Positions 1 to 9,773 of a stretch of DNA of 64,000 nt are shown here, piece after piece. This stretch comes from Trichomonas tenax (Eukaryota; Parabasalia; Trichomonadida; Trichomonadidae). How positions within the stretch are numbered: the first letter of the stretch is position 1; each line of letters opens with the position of its first letter. Made by a program: the position numbers and the translations under genes. The stretch is taken from the NCBI GenBank assembly GCA_023091735.1, contig JALKBU010000137.1, forward strand, positions 1-64,000. Reading direction: 5' to 3'. A model generated the notes under the pieces. That model was not told the origin of the DNA. It did no database searches and was given only the letters and a program-made list of their open reading frames with translations.

Positions 1-1649
1 CTTTATATATCCACAGCATTTTAGATGGGAAAATTTTTCATTTGCCACCAAAATTAGACCTTAAATATTCATACTGGTGGAGAAAAATCGAGATGTTTGA
101 GTAGGCGTAGAAAATTCAGTGACGCCGGATTTGTCAAAAAGGACTTTTTAACTGACACACAAACGGCTTTGGCAGCTTTATATCCTTCATAAATGTCTTC
201 TATTCTCAAGATCTCCAGGATTATTCGGCAATTTTATTTTTTCTTGTTCGTAAAATTGGCTATTCGATGGTTCGTTTTTTCTTTTCATGGAGTATCTAAA
301 AATCAGGTTTTCGAAGACAAAAAATATTTCGAAAAGTCATTTTGTATTTTGGCTTTATATTTTAAATATAAACAGACCATATAGTGTACAATTCATATTT
401 AAAATATCAGAGAAATGCAAATCAACTTTTCTCAAAAAACTTTCAATATTTCACCAGAAGTGTATCAACTCTGGGAGTCAGAACCAGCTCAAACATGCAT
501 GGGCAAATATAACTCTTATGTGATGCCATACATAGTTGGAGTGTTAAACATATATAATACCGTTTCATATTTTTCATTAACAATTTGATATTAGTTTATT
601 ATTGAGTAAATAGCAATATTTATTATAAATATATCACATGCCAACAACATAGTAACATATTACAAATAATACAAGCTCCTAATTGAATAATTGTTCAGTA
701 TCTTAATTTATAAATACACGAAATCATTGCGGAGACGACAATATGCATAGATGCATGCACATATGACACGTTTTTAATGTGATACACCAACTTATACTCA
801 TAGCCTCCCAATGAAAATGCTGAAATTATTGATTAATAGAAATAAAGTATTCAAAAATAAAAACGATGGAAAAATAATTAGATCATATATACTATTTTAT
901 TAATGTAAACAGTGTCAAATAAATTGTGAAAAAATGTGACTTTTAACCTTATCCACTTTTTAATATATTGTTTATCATAACATCTACATAATGATAATGC
1001 TAATTTTGCCAATTTTGGTCGCTAAACACCAAATTTGAGAGTTAAAATACTTCTACTTCACCATCTTAACAACAAAAATAGAATTAACATAATATTGTTT
1101 ATCATATATATCATTTTCAGGCCAAATTATTTTTTCCCACAAAATTATTTTCCTTGAAAATCACTTATTTGATATGCAAATATAGTGAAAACTCTATGCG
1201 CAAATTCTCAACAATATCGTTGCATGAAATCTGTTCCATAAATAATCTATATTATGTTTAAGCAATGGATGAAATAATTCTAACAGTTTAATTTAAATTT
1301 CATTGATTCTTCAATTTTGGAGCTTCAAATCATAATTTTTAGATATGAAATATTATGTGTTAATATAAAATGCGATTAAAAATGTATTAATGAAATTGCT
1401 AATGAAATATGCTTTTGTGTATGATAAAAATGCTAAATATAGACGGCCAAAGAACGGCACAAAGTTTTCTAAATAAAATCTTTATTTTTTGATAGCAAAC
1501 ACACAATATCATTCAAAACTCATTCAATCGAATTCCTTTTCCGCAGCTTTACTCTGTAATAAAATGATTAACATAAAAAGACTTTTGAGAGGTTTCATTC
1601 AATTTATTTCAGAGCAAATTTTTTTTAACACTTTTCATTTTTTTTTCTG
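1..1649. other. Intergenic, no supported gene
   Basis: This A+T-rich stretch holds only short open frames (for example 193-384 and 287-523). They overlap each other in different frames, have low-complexity composition and show no recognisable domain. I see no RNA gene in it. Its last bases (1635-1649) carry the initiator-like element of the following decapping gene. Confidence 0.6.
1635..1640 (+). promoter_or_regulatory. Initiator (Inr) of the DCP2-like gene
   Basis: TCATTT lies ten bases before the ATG at 1650, in a T-rich context. It matches the trichomonad initiator consensus TCAYTW, in which the A is the transcription start, and would give a 5' leader of about 13 bases. This supports the ATG at 1650 as the true start. 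Confidence 0.55.
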
Positions 1650-2429
1650 ATGAAAACAGAGAACCCATACAACGAAACTAACCATCCCTGCCACGTGGAG
1701 CTTTCGAGCGTGAGCGAGGAAGAGGCCAATGACTTGTTGGCGCGTTTCTTTTTGAATCGACCAGCGAATTTCTTTAAGAAGAGCCTCGATTTGGTTGCAG
1801 CAATCAAGCAAGCGTATTATCACCACCTATCTATTCACAAGTCGATGAGAACAACACAACCAAAATCTGTGGTTTCTAAATTTGCTGCAAATCTCTTCAG
1901 CTACTGCCCTGATTTACAGCTATTTATCAACCAGATACCAGAGATGTTCCTACAGATGCGCAAATCACATCAAAATCTTTTGACATGTGGAGCAATATGT
2001 CTTAATAGCGACATGACAAAGGTTTTAGTTATCGCACACACAATAACACCAAACCAGTTCGCGTTTCCTAAAGGAAAAATCGATGATGGAGAAACTCCGT
2101 TAATTGCCGCAATTCGTGAAACGGAAGAAGAGGCCAATTTCGATGTCTCTCCATACATCCTCGAGAACTATTCGTTCAGCTATAAGAGAAAGAGTAAAGC
2201 CGATGGTATTTTCTTCTTCGCGACAAACGTCCCTGAAGTTGAATTGAAGCCAAGTTTGCCTGCAGAAATCTGCAAGATTGGATGGGTCGATATCAAGACA
2301 AAGAAGAGCGACGATGGCTACGTTTGGCAGCCTGATGGACCTACTTCTTTGATCCTTGAGAATCAATTACCTGCCTTCATTGAGATGCAGAACATGAAGA
2401 ATAACGGACAATATATTAATGAGCTGTAA
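1650..2429 (+). CDS. DCP2: DCP2-like mRNA-decapping Nudix hydrolase
   Basis: 259 residues. Dcp2 removes the m7G cap from mRNA 5' ends in the cytoplasm (P-bodies), releasing m7GDP and committing the message to 5'-3' decay. An N-terminal helical region with an RFFLNRP segment (residues 32-38) resembles Dcp2 box A, which contacts Dcp1. The Nudix motif runs from G142 to about F164: G142-x5-E148-x7-R156-E157, with the metal-binding pair E160 and E161. It is preceded by FAFPKGKI, as in Dcp2 proteins (FPRGKI). The Nudix-box glycine is replaced by N163. A conserved-looking helical segment follows. The protein lacks the long disordered tail of fungal and animal Dcp2. An initiator element ten bases upstream supports the start. 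Dcp2 rather than a generic Nudix protein is the best call because of the N-terminal domain and the PKGKI context. Confidence 0.8.
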   Translation: MKTENPYNETNHPCHVELSSVSEEEANDLLARFFLNRPANFFKKSLDLVAAIKQAYYHHLSIHKSMRTTQPKSVVSKFAANLFSYCPDLQLFINQIPEMFLQMRKSHQNLLTCGAICLNSDMTKVLVIAHTITPNQFAFPKGKIDDGETPLIAAIRETEEEANFDVSPYILENYSFSYKRKSKADGIFFFATNVPEVELKPSLPAEICKIGWVDIKTKKSDDGYVWQPDGPTSLILENQLPAFIEMQNMKNNGQYINEL

Positions 2430-2499
2430 GTAATTTTTTTGTGTGTTTTCATGATATAAATATTTTTATTTTATAAATAACGCAGTGAATAAAACATAT

Positions 2500-4935
2500 T
2501 TATTCTTTCAAATTAATAACACAAACAGATATATTTTCTGACTGGCAGTATGAATACGTAATATTACGAAGGTCTAAAACAAGATCGGACGGACTTAAAG
2601 CTCGTCCACAAATAAACTCAAGAACATCTCTTGGAACATACTTTTCGACAGTAGAAGTAGCAACAACCAACCATTTATCATTTTCTTGGACTTCCGCTCC
2701 CATGTGAAGCGTTTTTCTTGAATGCCCAGTGAATATTTTGTAGCTTGCATCAACATCAATAGACATTGGACCAAATTCTGCATGATCCGGATTCTTTAGT
2801 ATTTCTCTGATCTTTCCATCATTTTGGATGATTAAACCACAGAAATCACCCAAGAAATCAAATGATATAAACTTCTTCAACAAAAATGCAAAAGCAATGC
2901 CTCTTATTTCGAATATCTTGATATCGTTTAATGTTTTTGCAACTTTGTACGATATTTTGCTCATATGGGATCTATCTGTGATTACATCTGTTTCATCTAT
3001 TGCTTTAATTGCTGTTCTTGCTGATATTGATGCTCCACGCCATGAATATGAGCTTGATACAATGCACATTAGGTTTAAATTGGGTTTGATGTCTTTTACA
3101 ATGGTGCAGATGTCTCTATTAACAGATTGATCACTTTTTATTGATGCAAAGCCACCGAATATTCGTGAACAATTAACCATTAAATTCTTTTCATGACCAT
3201 TTGGAGTAACAACATGATGAACATTTTGTGATTCTGCTGAAGGGATGAATTGAGCTTTTGTATTAAACAACTCAATGGATTGCAAATTAGGAGTCATTGT
3301 TTCTTGGAATTGGGAACTCAAATTCTCATTATTATGCAATGAGAGAGTTATGACTTGAGGCGTATTGATCTTTATAGTATCTATATAGTTATACGAGAGA
3401 TCGAGATGCGTAATTGAGTATGATTTGACAACTTGATTTCCACGAATTAAGTTATGTGATAAATCGAGAAATTGCAGCTTCTTGTTGACCTGTGGCACAT
3501 CTTTGAATGAATTTCTTGATAAGATAACTTTTTCGAACCATGGAAGGAATTTAATCTGCTCAAGTTGATTTCCAGGAACAAATAATTCTATCAATTCTTC
3601 ATTAAATTCGCTATAAAATGAATCAACGGATTTAAGATTGCAATGAGCTAAAATAAGTCTTTCTAATGTTGAAGGAAGCTTCGGAAGACTTTCTATCTCG
3701 TTTTGAGATAAGTTCAATAAAATTAGTTTCGATTCAACAACAGATTCTGGCATAGTTTTGATTAAATTTCTACAAGCTGTAAACGATGTCAAATTTTCAA
3801 GCCTGAAGAGTTGCTCTGGGATATCAGTAATCCTATTATCAGACAAATCAATAGTCTTAACAGTCAAAAAATGCTCGCTTAATCTAAATGATGTGAGCAA
3901 ATTTGATGAAAAGTTTAATTCCGTCAATTTGTTTTCTTTGAATTTCGGCATTTTCGTTAATTTATTTTCTCTAATAATCAAACTCGATAGTTTTGGAGAT
4001 TTAACTTTCCTAAACTTTGACACATTGTTGTCATTGATTATCAGCGAAATAAGCTTCGGTGGAAGGTCTGGAATGAGTTCTAATTGATTATATGAAAAAT
4101 TTGCAGCTTTGAGACTTTCCATTTGCGAGAAGTTAAATGGAAGCGTTTTGATCTTGTTGAAGCTCATGTTCAGGTTCTCGATGAATGGAGGAAGAGTTCC
4201 CAATTTTTCAATTTCGTTGTGTGAAGCATTTAATGATCTGAGAAATGGAAAATTTGTGTTGATATTTGAATAATCTGTTAATTTGTTATATGATAAATCC
4301 AATGCTTTAAGATTCGAAAATTCCACAACAGGGTCAATAAACGTGATTTTGTTGTTCTGAAGAGATAGTCTGTGAAGACTGTTGATGCTTTGTTTGATTG
4401 ATGTCAACAAATTTGAATCAACAGAAAGTGCTTTGGTTGAGTCTGGAATACGAGGGAATTCTGTTAGAAGATTACATCCTAAATCAATTGAAATGAGATT
4501 CGTTTGCGATAAATCAATTTTTGATATAATATTTCGATAAAGCGACAGTTCCTTTAACACAACATTTTCTATCAATTTTATGTCGAAAGATTCAAGGTCA
4601 TTACTCTCGAAGTTTATTGTCTCTAATTGTGGCGCATTTTGAATTAATTTTTTAATACATGACGGAATATGCGTGAGCTTAGCATAATTGTAACACAAAA
4701 AGATCAAATTTGGCAGCTCAATCATTTTCTTCAACCTAGCTTTCTGAATAACGAGAGATTTGATGATTTTGGGATCTGGAACAGTGAAAGGCATCGCCGT
4801 CAGTTTCTTGTCTTTTATAACAATCATAGTTTCGTCCAGTGGATGCTCTGGTAAAGATTCATCTTGTCCCATATTTTTTATATTCAAAAATTGACAATGA
4901 CAAATATTCTTAAATTTCTGAACATTACTTGTCAA
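2500..4935 (-). CDS. Leucine-rich-repeat protein with degenerate PP2C domain
   Basis: 811 residues from the first ATG. A second ATG at 4872 (residue 22) begins MGQDES, a plausible N-myristoylation signal, and may be the real start (790 residues). Residues of about 60-570 are a long array of leucine-rich repeats of 20-23 residues with LxxLxLxxN patterns (for example LKALDLSYNKLTDY), a protein-binding solenoid. Residues of about 590-811 have the outline of a PP2C phosphatase domain (FGGFASIKSDQS near the start, ENISVCVI near the end). The metal-binding aspartates are largely lost: the DGHGG position reads SYSWRG, and the usual DN of the last motif is EN. The architecture matches PHLPP and the LRR-PP2C module of fungal adenylyl cyclases. 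It is probably a membrane-associated pseudophosphatase or scaffold. It is convergent with the decapping gene, with 70 bases between them. Confidence 0.75.
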   Translation of the reverse strand: MTSNVQKFKNICHCQFLNIKNMGQDESLPEHPLDETMIVIKDKKLTAMPFTVPDPKIIKSLVIQKARLKKMIELPNLIFLCYNYAKLTHIPSCIKKLIQNAPQLETINFESNDLESFDIKLIENVVLKELSLYRNIISKIDLSQTNLISIDLGCNLLTEFPRIPDSTKALSVDSNLLTSIKQSINSLHRLSLQNNKITFIDPVVEFSNLKALDLSYNKLTDYSNINTNFPFLRSLNASHNEIEKLGTLPPFIENLNMSFNKIKTLPFNFSQMESLKAANFSYNQLELIPDLPPKLISLIINDNNVSKFRKVKSPKLSSLIIRENKLTKMPKFKENKLTELNFSSNLLTSFRLSEHFLTVKTIDLSDNRITDIPEQLFRLENLTSFTACRNLIKTMPESVVESKLILLNLSQNEIESLPKLPSTLERLILAHCNLKSVDSFYSEFNEELIELFVPGNQLEQIKFLPWFEKVILSRNSFKDVPQVNKKLQFLDLSHNLIRGNQVVKSYSITHLDLSYNYIDTIKINTPQVITLSLHNNENLSSQFQETMTPNLQSIELFNTKAQFIPSAESQNVHHVVTPNGHEKNLMVNCSRIFGGFASIKSDQSVNRDICTIVKDIKPNLNLMCIVSSSYSWRGASISARTAIKAIDETDVITDRSHMSKISYKVAKTLNDIKIFEIRGIAFAFLLKKFISFDFLGDFCGLIIQNDGKIREILKNPDHAEFGPMSIDVDASYKIFTGHSRKTLHMGAEVQENDKWLVVATSTVEKYVPRDVLEFICGRALSPSDLVLDLRNITYSYCQSENISVCVINLKE

Positions 4936-5029
4936 TGATTTAATTTCTGTAGATTACATGACAAGAATGTTATAACAGAACTCTCTATGTTATAAATAAA
5001 TACACAAATATTTTTAAGAAATAACAGTT

Positions 5030-5890
5030 TTATTGACGTTGATATAAAAACATTTTTGGCCAGAAGCTGCTTCCAAGCGGCGAAATGTCCTCTGGGAAGT
5101 CAGGTTTGTGTGTTACAGTGGAATCATCGTAAAAGAACCACTTATTCGTTGGCTGATCCAAGATTAAAGCAGTTGCATGACTTCCATCATCACCGTGATA
5201 AACAATCAATGAAACCAATTTATAGCAGACTTTTGTAACTGTTTTAGATTCGTCATTGTTCTTAAGTCTGAATTCCATTGGCTCAGGAAGATAAATTTCT
5301 GGAAATATTTTCATGTATTTGTCGTTTCTGTTGTTACACTCTAAAAAGAGGAGCTTGGGGAGATATAAAAGGTCACCAATTGACTTAATAAAAGATGATC
5401 TGATATCTTGATCATCTTCAATGTAACAGTGTGAAACATATCGGATATTGTTTTTTCCTGACGATGTTGAGTAGTATACTTGCTCAAAATCTTTGAAAGG
5501 AGTGTCCAAAGTGATCAAACCAGAATTTTTAGAACCTTTTAATGTGTTAAATAGCTGTACGAGTGATGTAAGCAACAAAGATGACTCTTTTCCTGTTTCT
5601 GATGGTGAAAATAGCTTCGAATTTCCATATCTAAGCGAATAAATTAGTTCTTTGTTCGAAATTATTGCGTCTGGTGTTGCAATTTGATCAAAATATCGCT
5701 TTAAAAGCCTTACATTGGCGATGTATTCGTTGTATTCTGAATCATCTGTGTTTTCGGGTTCAGGAAATTCTTTTATTGCGATTCTGACTTCTTTTTGGCT
5801 GAAAATGACCTGAGACATCGCTGCAAACCAGCATCCTTTTCCTATTTCGTTTGGAATTCCTTTTGGTGGAGGATTAATGTAATTTGTCAA
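5030..5890 (-). CDS. USP-family deubiquitinase, probably frameshifted at its 5' end
   Basis: An open frame of about 286 codons with both catalytic boxes of ubiquitin-specific proteases (peptidase family C19). The Cys box GIPNEIGKGCWFAAMSQVIF has C20 as nucleophile, and the His box near the C-terminus has H238 (GDDGSHATALIL) followed by W and D255 in KWFFYDDSTV. USPs cleave the isopeptide bond after ubiquitin Gly76. The oddity is the start: the frame has no ATG before the Cys box, only a TTG, and the first in-frame ATG lies after the catalytic Cys. An overlapping frame upstream (5887-6060) does begin with ATG and runs straight into this one. One extra T in the T-run whose complement is at 5894-5898 would join them. 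The gene is therefore either a recently broken copy, a sequencing error in a homopolymer, or a non-ATG start. At this size it would be a minimal USP core. Confidence 0.65.
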   Translation of the reverse strand: MTNYINPPPKGIPNEIGKGCWFAAMSQVIFSQKEVRIAIKEFPEPENTDDSEYNEYIANVRLLKRYFDQIATPDAIISNKELIYSLRYGNSKLFSPSETGKESSLLLTSLVQLFNTLKGSKNSGLITLDTPFKDFEQVYYSTSSGKNNIRYVSHCYIEDDQDIRSSFIKSIGDLLYLPKLLFLECNNRNDKYMKIFPEIYLPEPMEFRLKNNDESKTVTKVCYKLVSLIVYHGDDGSHATALILDQPTNKWFFYDDSTVTHKPDFPEDISPLGSSFWPKMFLYQRQ

Positions 5891-6060
5891 AATAAAAATG
5901 ACAATTTTTTCAACACTTTTTCCTCGATTACAATATCATAACTCTTTATTGAAACATTCTCATTAAATTTATCCTTATATAATAGATAGAGAAGTTTATT
6001 AGGCACATTATTCACACATATAATAATACAATAATTGCTTGAGATAATATCAAATATCAT
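5887..6060 (-). other. Probable N-terminal fragment of the USP gene, out of frame
   Basis: This short frame begins with ATG (complement of 6058-6060), 15 bases after the end of the SAC-domain gene. It runs to a TGA that overlaps the first codons of the USP frame. The peptide (about 57 residues, ending VIEEKVLKKLSFLF) has no recognisable domain. Its position and direction make it the natural N-terminus of the deubiquitinase if a single base is missing from the short homopolymer at 5894-5898. No trichomonad intron signal (GTAYGT, or ACTAAC near the acceptor) was seen that would join the two otherwise. Confidence 0.4.
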
Positions 6061-6074
6061 TTTAATAACAAAGT

Positions 6075-9000
6075 TCAATCGAAAGAGATATCTAAAGGTG
6101 TTGATATCGGTCTCTTGTCTAAGTAGAATATTCTTATTTCATCGAAGTTTCCTGTTATATCTTCGAATTTGTATTTAATGAGAGTTCCAGCAGATAATTG
6201 GGGCAAAATCAATTGCTGCCAATCCACAGCTTTTTCACCATTCACGAAAACGACATAAACTGAAAGGAAGTCATCACTCCTGAATGTGATTGATGGAATT
6301 GGACGTGGAGATTGAAATCTGAATGTCTGCGTGTGGGTGAGGAAATCGAAAATTCCATCATATGGTCTAAACTTGAACGGCTGAATTTTCTCAGGAACAA
6401 CAATTTTCTCATTATCAGTTCTCATTTTTTTCATTTTACCGCGTATTTGGATATTTTTAACAACAATATCCGAGTTTCCTTCAATCATCATAATGATGCA
6501 TCTTGTTGGTTCGCAGTCGATAAACTGAACAACAGTTTGATTTCCGATATTTTCGACTGACTTAATGCTCAATTCGCTCCAATCTTCAGTGAACACCTGC
6601 ATCGATTTGAAGCAGTCTTTATCCAGCAAAACCATAATCTTGTTAACTTCTGCAGCGCTTGGGAACGAAATAACAAGTTGAACAGTTCTTTTTCCTGTAT
6701 TCCATCCACGAAAAGCAATTGTTGGGTTAAGAAGTTCACGAAGTTCAGCTGGATCTGCGTTTGGAGAAGAATAAAATATTGATGACTGTGCAGCGATGTT
6801 AAAGATTGGTTGATATGAATCTACCATCACTGTTGTTCTTTCTGCAAACTGATTTGCAATCTGAATGTCAGCGAGCATTGACTCGTCGTAATATGGCAAT
6901 CCATCTGCTTCCATTTGCGAAGCGCATTGCGGACATAAATAAGAAACATAAAGAGGTTCTTCTGTTGCTGAAAATCTTCTGAAATATGATGTGAATGGTT
7001 CGAAAGCTCCAAATTTCGTCAATGAATTCGATCTGTAATGACAAAAACTGCATTCGCTTTCATGATTTTCAGATAACCTCGAAGGAATATCGAAGAAATA
7101 AGGATTCTGGAGATTCCTCACAAGTGCTTCATTTCTAGTGATAAGAGAACAATGATTTTCAAGCATCCATCGATCTAAAGCACATAATTCGTGAAGTCTC
7201 GGCATTGCTGTTCCTTGCATTATCTTGGAAACAGTCATTCCTAATGAGCGTTCTCCATCAATAGTTTGTGATGCAATTAAGAACTTTCTTGGTCTATCAA
7301 CACCAATTTTGATATTTCCAATTATCAATGTAGATTCAACATAATTAAATCTAATGTTAATAAATGAACATGGTTCCAGTGCTTTAACTGATATAGGAAT
7401 AGAAGACGAGCGTTTCACCAAATCTTTGATATCGTAAATGCACCATTGTGGAGAATCAAGGAAAGGAATTGGAGTGTCAACAATTAACGGATACATCGAA
7501 TTTACATTTTTTCCACAACATATCGAGAAAGTTGAAGTCTTATTTGTGCTTCGTGGAGGTATTAAGATAGCAAATGTTGATAAAATAAGAGGCTCCGGCA
7601 ATGCAATGTATAAGTTTTGATTTGTAAATTCATTGATAAGGAAATATCTTAATTCTTCATCAAATATTGATGGATTGATGATCATTTTGATTTCTTTTGA
7701 TGGATCTAAAGTCGATGAAAGATGTAGAGAATCCAAGAAAAATGTTTCATTGAATGGAACAATTTGATTCCATCTCTTAAACATTTGATGCCTGTATGGA
7801 TCTGACGCGACATTATGGAATCTTCTCAAGCACGTAATATAAACATCCGGAGAAACAGCAGTTTGCTCTGTCATAAGTGCACGAATTGCTTCGGTTTTAA
7901 GTGCTGGAGTATTTGTGTACATTAATGAAATGATGTTTCCTGTCATTATAAATGCATTGCAAATGAAATCTAAAACATTTTGTGAAATATTCTTTGTGTA
8001 ATCATCAGAATGTTCATTTTCATTAACAAATATATTGTGAAAAAGACCAAATTTGTAAATAACAATGATAGCATAATAAAATGATGCCAAATTGGTTCTA
8101 TCAAGTGAATCTGCGCAATTGAAGCGGTTCAGCTCTGTTTGATTTGCTGTAGAAGAAGTAAATTCTATATTGTTTGCAATGGCACTCAAATATTCAAATA
8201 TCGAAACTCTTCCTTTTGCTTTATTGCTTGCAATGATGTGATTAATATCGATTTGATTAAAAATGATTTTATTACCCATAATTTCATTAGTTTTCTCTAT
8301 TGCTTTGATATATCCTTGAAGTAATTCAACCTCTCCTTTATCTGGAGCTTCATTAAGAAGCGATATTATGCTCATTTTGTTCAAATCAAATCTCTTGAAA
8401 ATCTTTAAAAAATATTGCGGTGTGAACTCATCAGGCTTTTCCATGACGATATGTTGCGGAGCAAGAAATGTTGACTGCAAAACTGTTTTCCATTTTATAG
8501 GTGCGCTGCCTCTTCGCCAGCTATGTCCAAAATTTTCGCCATTAATTGTAAAAATAAGTGAGCATTCGCATTCATTCGCAGGGTTATGGTTTTTGTCAAG
8601 TCCACGCGCTTCATATCTAGTTCCTGAATTATGAGATGAGCGTTTAATTATATAAGTAATATTTGTTGTGCTATTTACGTCTTTATTAAGTGAGAATGCT
8701 CCTCCTTGCAGCACTCTGATGCAAGTTTCGGGTGTGCGAAGTGTATCAAATATGTTTGAAAATCTGTTATTCCAGAAAAACTCTGTAGACACTTTCTTTT
8801 CGTCAATAAATGGAAAAGGAAGCGATAAATCGATGTAGTTGCAAAAGAAATGATTTTCATTCATTGGAAAACTAAATATTGACTGATCTCCTTCGACAAT
8901 TTTATTTTGTAATGATATTTTGTAATAATCGGATGATTTTATCAATCTAATTGGTTTATTATCGTATATTGCGGTGGTTTCATCGGAGATAACGTACATA

Positions 9001-9266
9001 ATAACAAGTTGATTATCAAATAACATCGCTCCAATCAAATACTTACCGAGATATTGCCAATGAGAATTTGGTACCGTCTCTGTCAGGTGAATTATCGCAG
9101 ATTTAGAATCCTGGAACAAATCAACGTTTGGAATTCCTGCATAATAAAGTCCTCCAGTCAATTTGTCGATAGTGTAGACATAGCAGTTCGATGTTTTTTC
9201 GACATTCACCACTAAATATGAAAATTGTCCATCACAAACGCACACATGAACTGAAGGAGCACTCAT
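6075..9266 (-). CDS. SAC-domain phosphoinositide phosphatase, SAC9-like
   Basis: 1,063 residues from the ATG at 9266; the open frame extends upstream to 9347 but without an ATG. The N-terminal half is a SAC domain, with a WQYLGKYLIGAMLF segment and the signature CX5RT as NCADSLDRTN (catalytic C384). SAC phosphatases remove phosphates from phosphatidylinositol phosphates on membranes. The C-terminal half is unlike Sac1 or synaptojanin. It has no transmembrane anchor and no 5-phosphatase domain. It carries a CxxC pair (CSFC and CPQC) likely to bind zinc, and beta-rich regions at the end. A SAC domain plus a large unique C-terminal half resembles plant SAC9, as does the NCADSLDRTN context. The product is probably a cytosolic or peripheral membrane enzyme acting on PI(4,5)P2 or related lipids; substrate preference is inferred from SAC9 only. 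Confidence 0.75.
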   Translation of the reverse strand: MSAPSVHVCVCDGQFSYLVVNVEKTSNCYVYTIDKLTGGLYYAGIPNVDLFQDSKSAIIHLTETVPNSHWQYLGKYLIGAMLFDNQLVIMYVISDETTAIYDNKPIRLIKSSDYYKISLQNKIVEGDQSIFSFPMNENHFFCNYIDLSLPFPFIDEKKVSTEFFWNNRFSNIFDTLRTPETCIRVLQGGAFSLNKDVNSTTNITYIIKRSSHNSGTRYEARGLDKNHNPANECECSLIFTINGENFGHSWRRGSAPIKWKTVLQSTFLAPQHIVMEKPDEFTPQYFLKIFKRFDLNKMSIISLLNEAPDKGEVELLQGYIKAIEKTNEIMGNKIIFNQIDINHIIASNKAKGRVSIFEYLSAIANNIEFTSSTANQTELNRFNCADSLDRTNLASFYYAIIVIYKFGLFHNIFVNENEHSDDYTKNISQNVLDFICNAFIMTGNIISLMYTNTPALKTEAIRALMTEQTAVSPDVYITCLRRFHNVASDPYRHQMFKRWNQIVPFNETFFLDSLHLSSTLDPSKEIKMIINPSIFDEELRYFLINEFTNQNLYIALPEPLILSTFAILIPPRSTNKTSTFSICCGKNVNSMYPLIVDTPIPFLDSPQWCIYDIKDLVKRSSSIPISVKALEPCSFINIRFNYVESTLIIGNIKIGVDRPRKFLIASQTIDGERSLGMTVSKIMQGTAMPRLHELCALDRWMLENHCSLITRNEALVRNLQNPYFFDIPSRLSENHESECSFCHYRSNSLTKFGAFEPFTSYFRRFSATEEPLYVSYLCPQCASQMEADGLPYYDESMLADIQIANQFAERTTVMVDSYQPIFNIAAQSSIFYSSPNADPAELRELLNPTIAFRGWNTGKRTVQLVISFPSAAEVNKIMVLLDKDCFKSMQVFTEDWSELSIKSVENIGNQTVVQFIDCEPTRCIIMMIEGNSDIVVKNIQIRGKMKKMRTDNEKIVVPEKIQPFKFRPYDGIFDFLTHTQTFRFQSPRPIPSITFRSDDFLSVYVVFVNGEKAVDWQQLILPQLSAGTLIKYKFEDITGNFDEIRIFYLDKRPISTPLDISFD

Positions 9267-9773
9267 TGAATTTCGACACTTTTCAAAATTTTGCAAATCT
9301 TTCAATATAAATTTTATTCTTTCTAACAAATCAATTTTACACGTCAAATTTCAAATTTCTGAAACAAATTAAATATTTATGTTGCTATTGTTCCAGCTAA
9401 ACTAAAATATAGATATTTGATGTCAAAATATATTGGCAAATTATCATTTTTTTCAGAATTTTTTATCGAATCGAAAAATAGATTTATTATTGCTGTAGAA
9501 TATACATTATAAATAGCAATATTCACAGCAAGATAGAGTATTATAAGTACTACTATTCTATCATAATGAGACGTCTTTTATAATGATATTTAACAAATTA
9601 TAGAAAAGAATTTCATAAAAAAATTAACACCTTGTAAAATGTGATAACTCGATTAAGATTGAGACTACATAATTACTGATAAGATGACGTATATCTGATG
9701 CGTTGCTGTGAAATATAGATTCACATATTGAGAAATAAACAGCTTTTTAGATATAAACAAAATACAAATAAAA
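9267..9773. other. Intergenic, nothing recognised
   Basis: A+T-rich spacer between the start of the SAC-domain gene and the end of the next minus-strand gene. No RNA gene and no clear repeat were seen. The sequence just before the SAC start (AAAAGTGTCGAAATTCA then ATG) is a possible core promoter but matches the initiator consensus poorly. Confidence 0.5.

Noticed and set aside
193..523. Two overlapping plus-strand frames of 63 and 78 codons
   Set aside because: They overlap in different frames, have no domain and no convincing initiator, and their composition is that of A+T-rich intergenic DNA.
2430..6100. Spliceosomal intron joining the two USP frames
   Set aside because: No GTAYGT donor or ACTAAC-type branch/acceptor signal typical of trichomonad introns was found between the frames.
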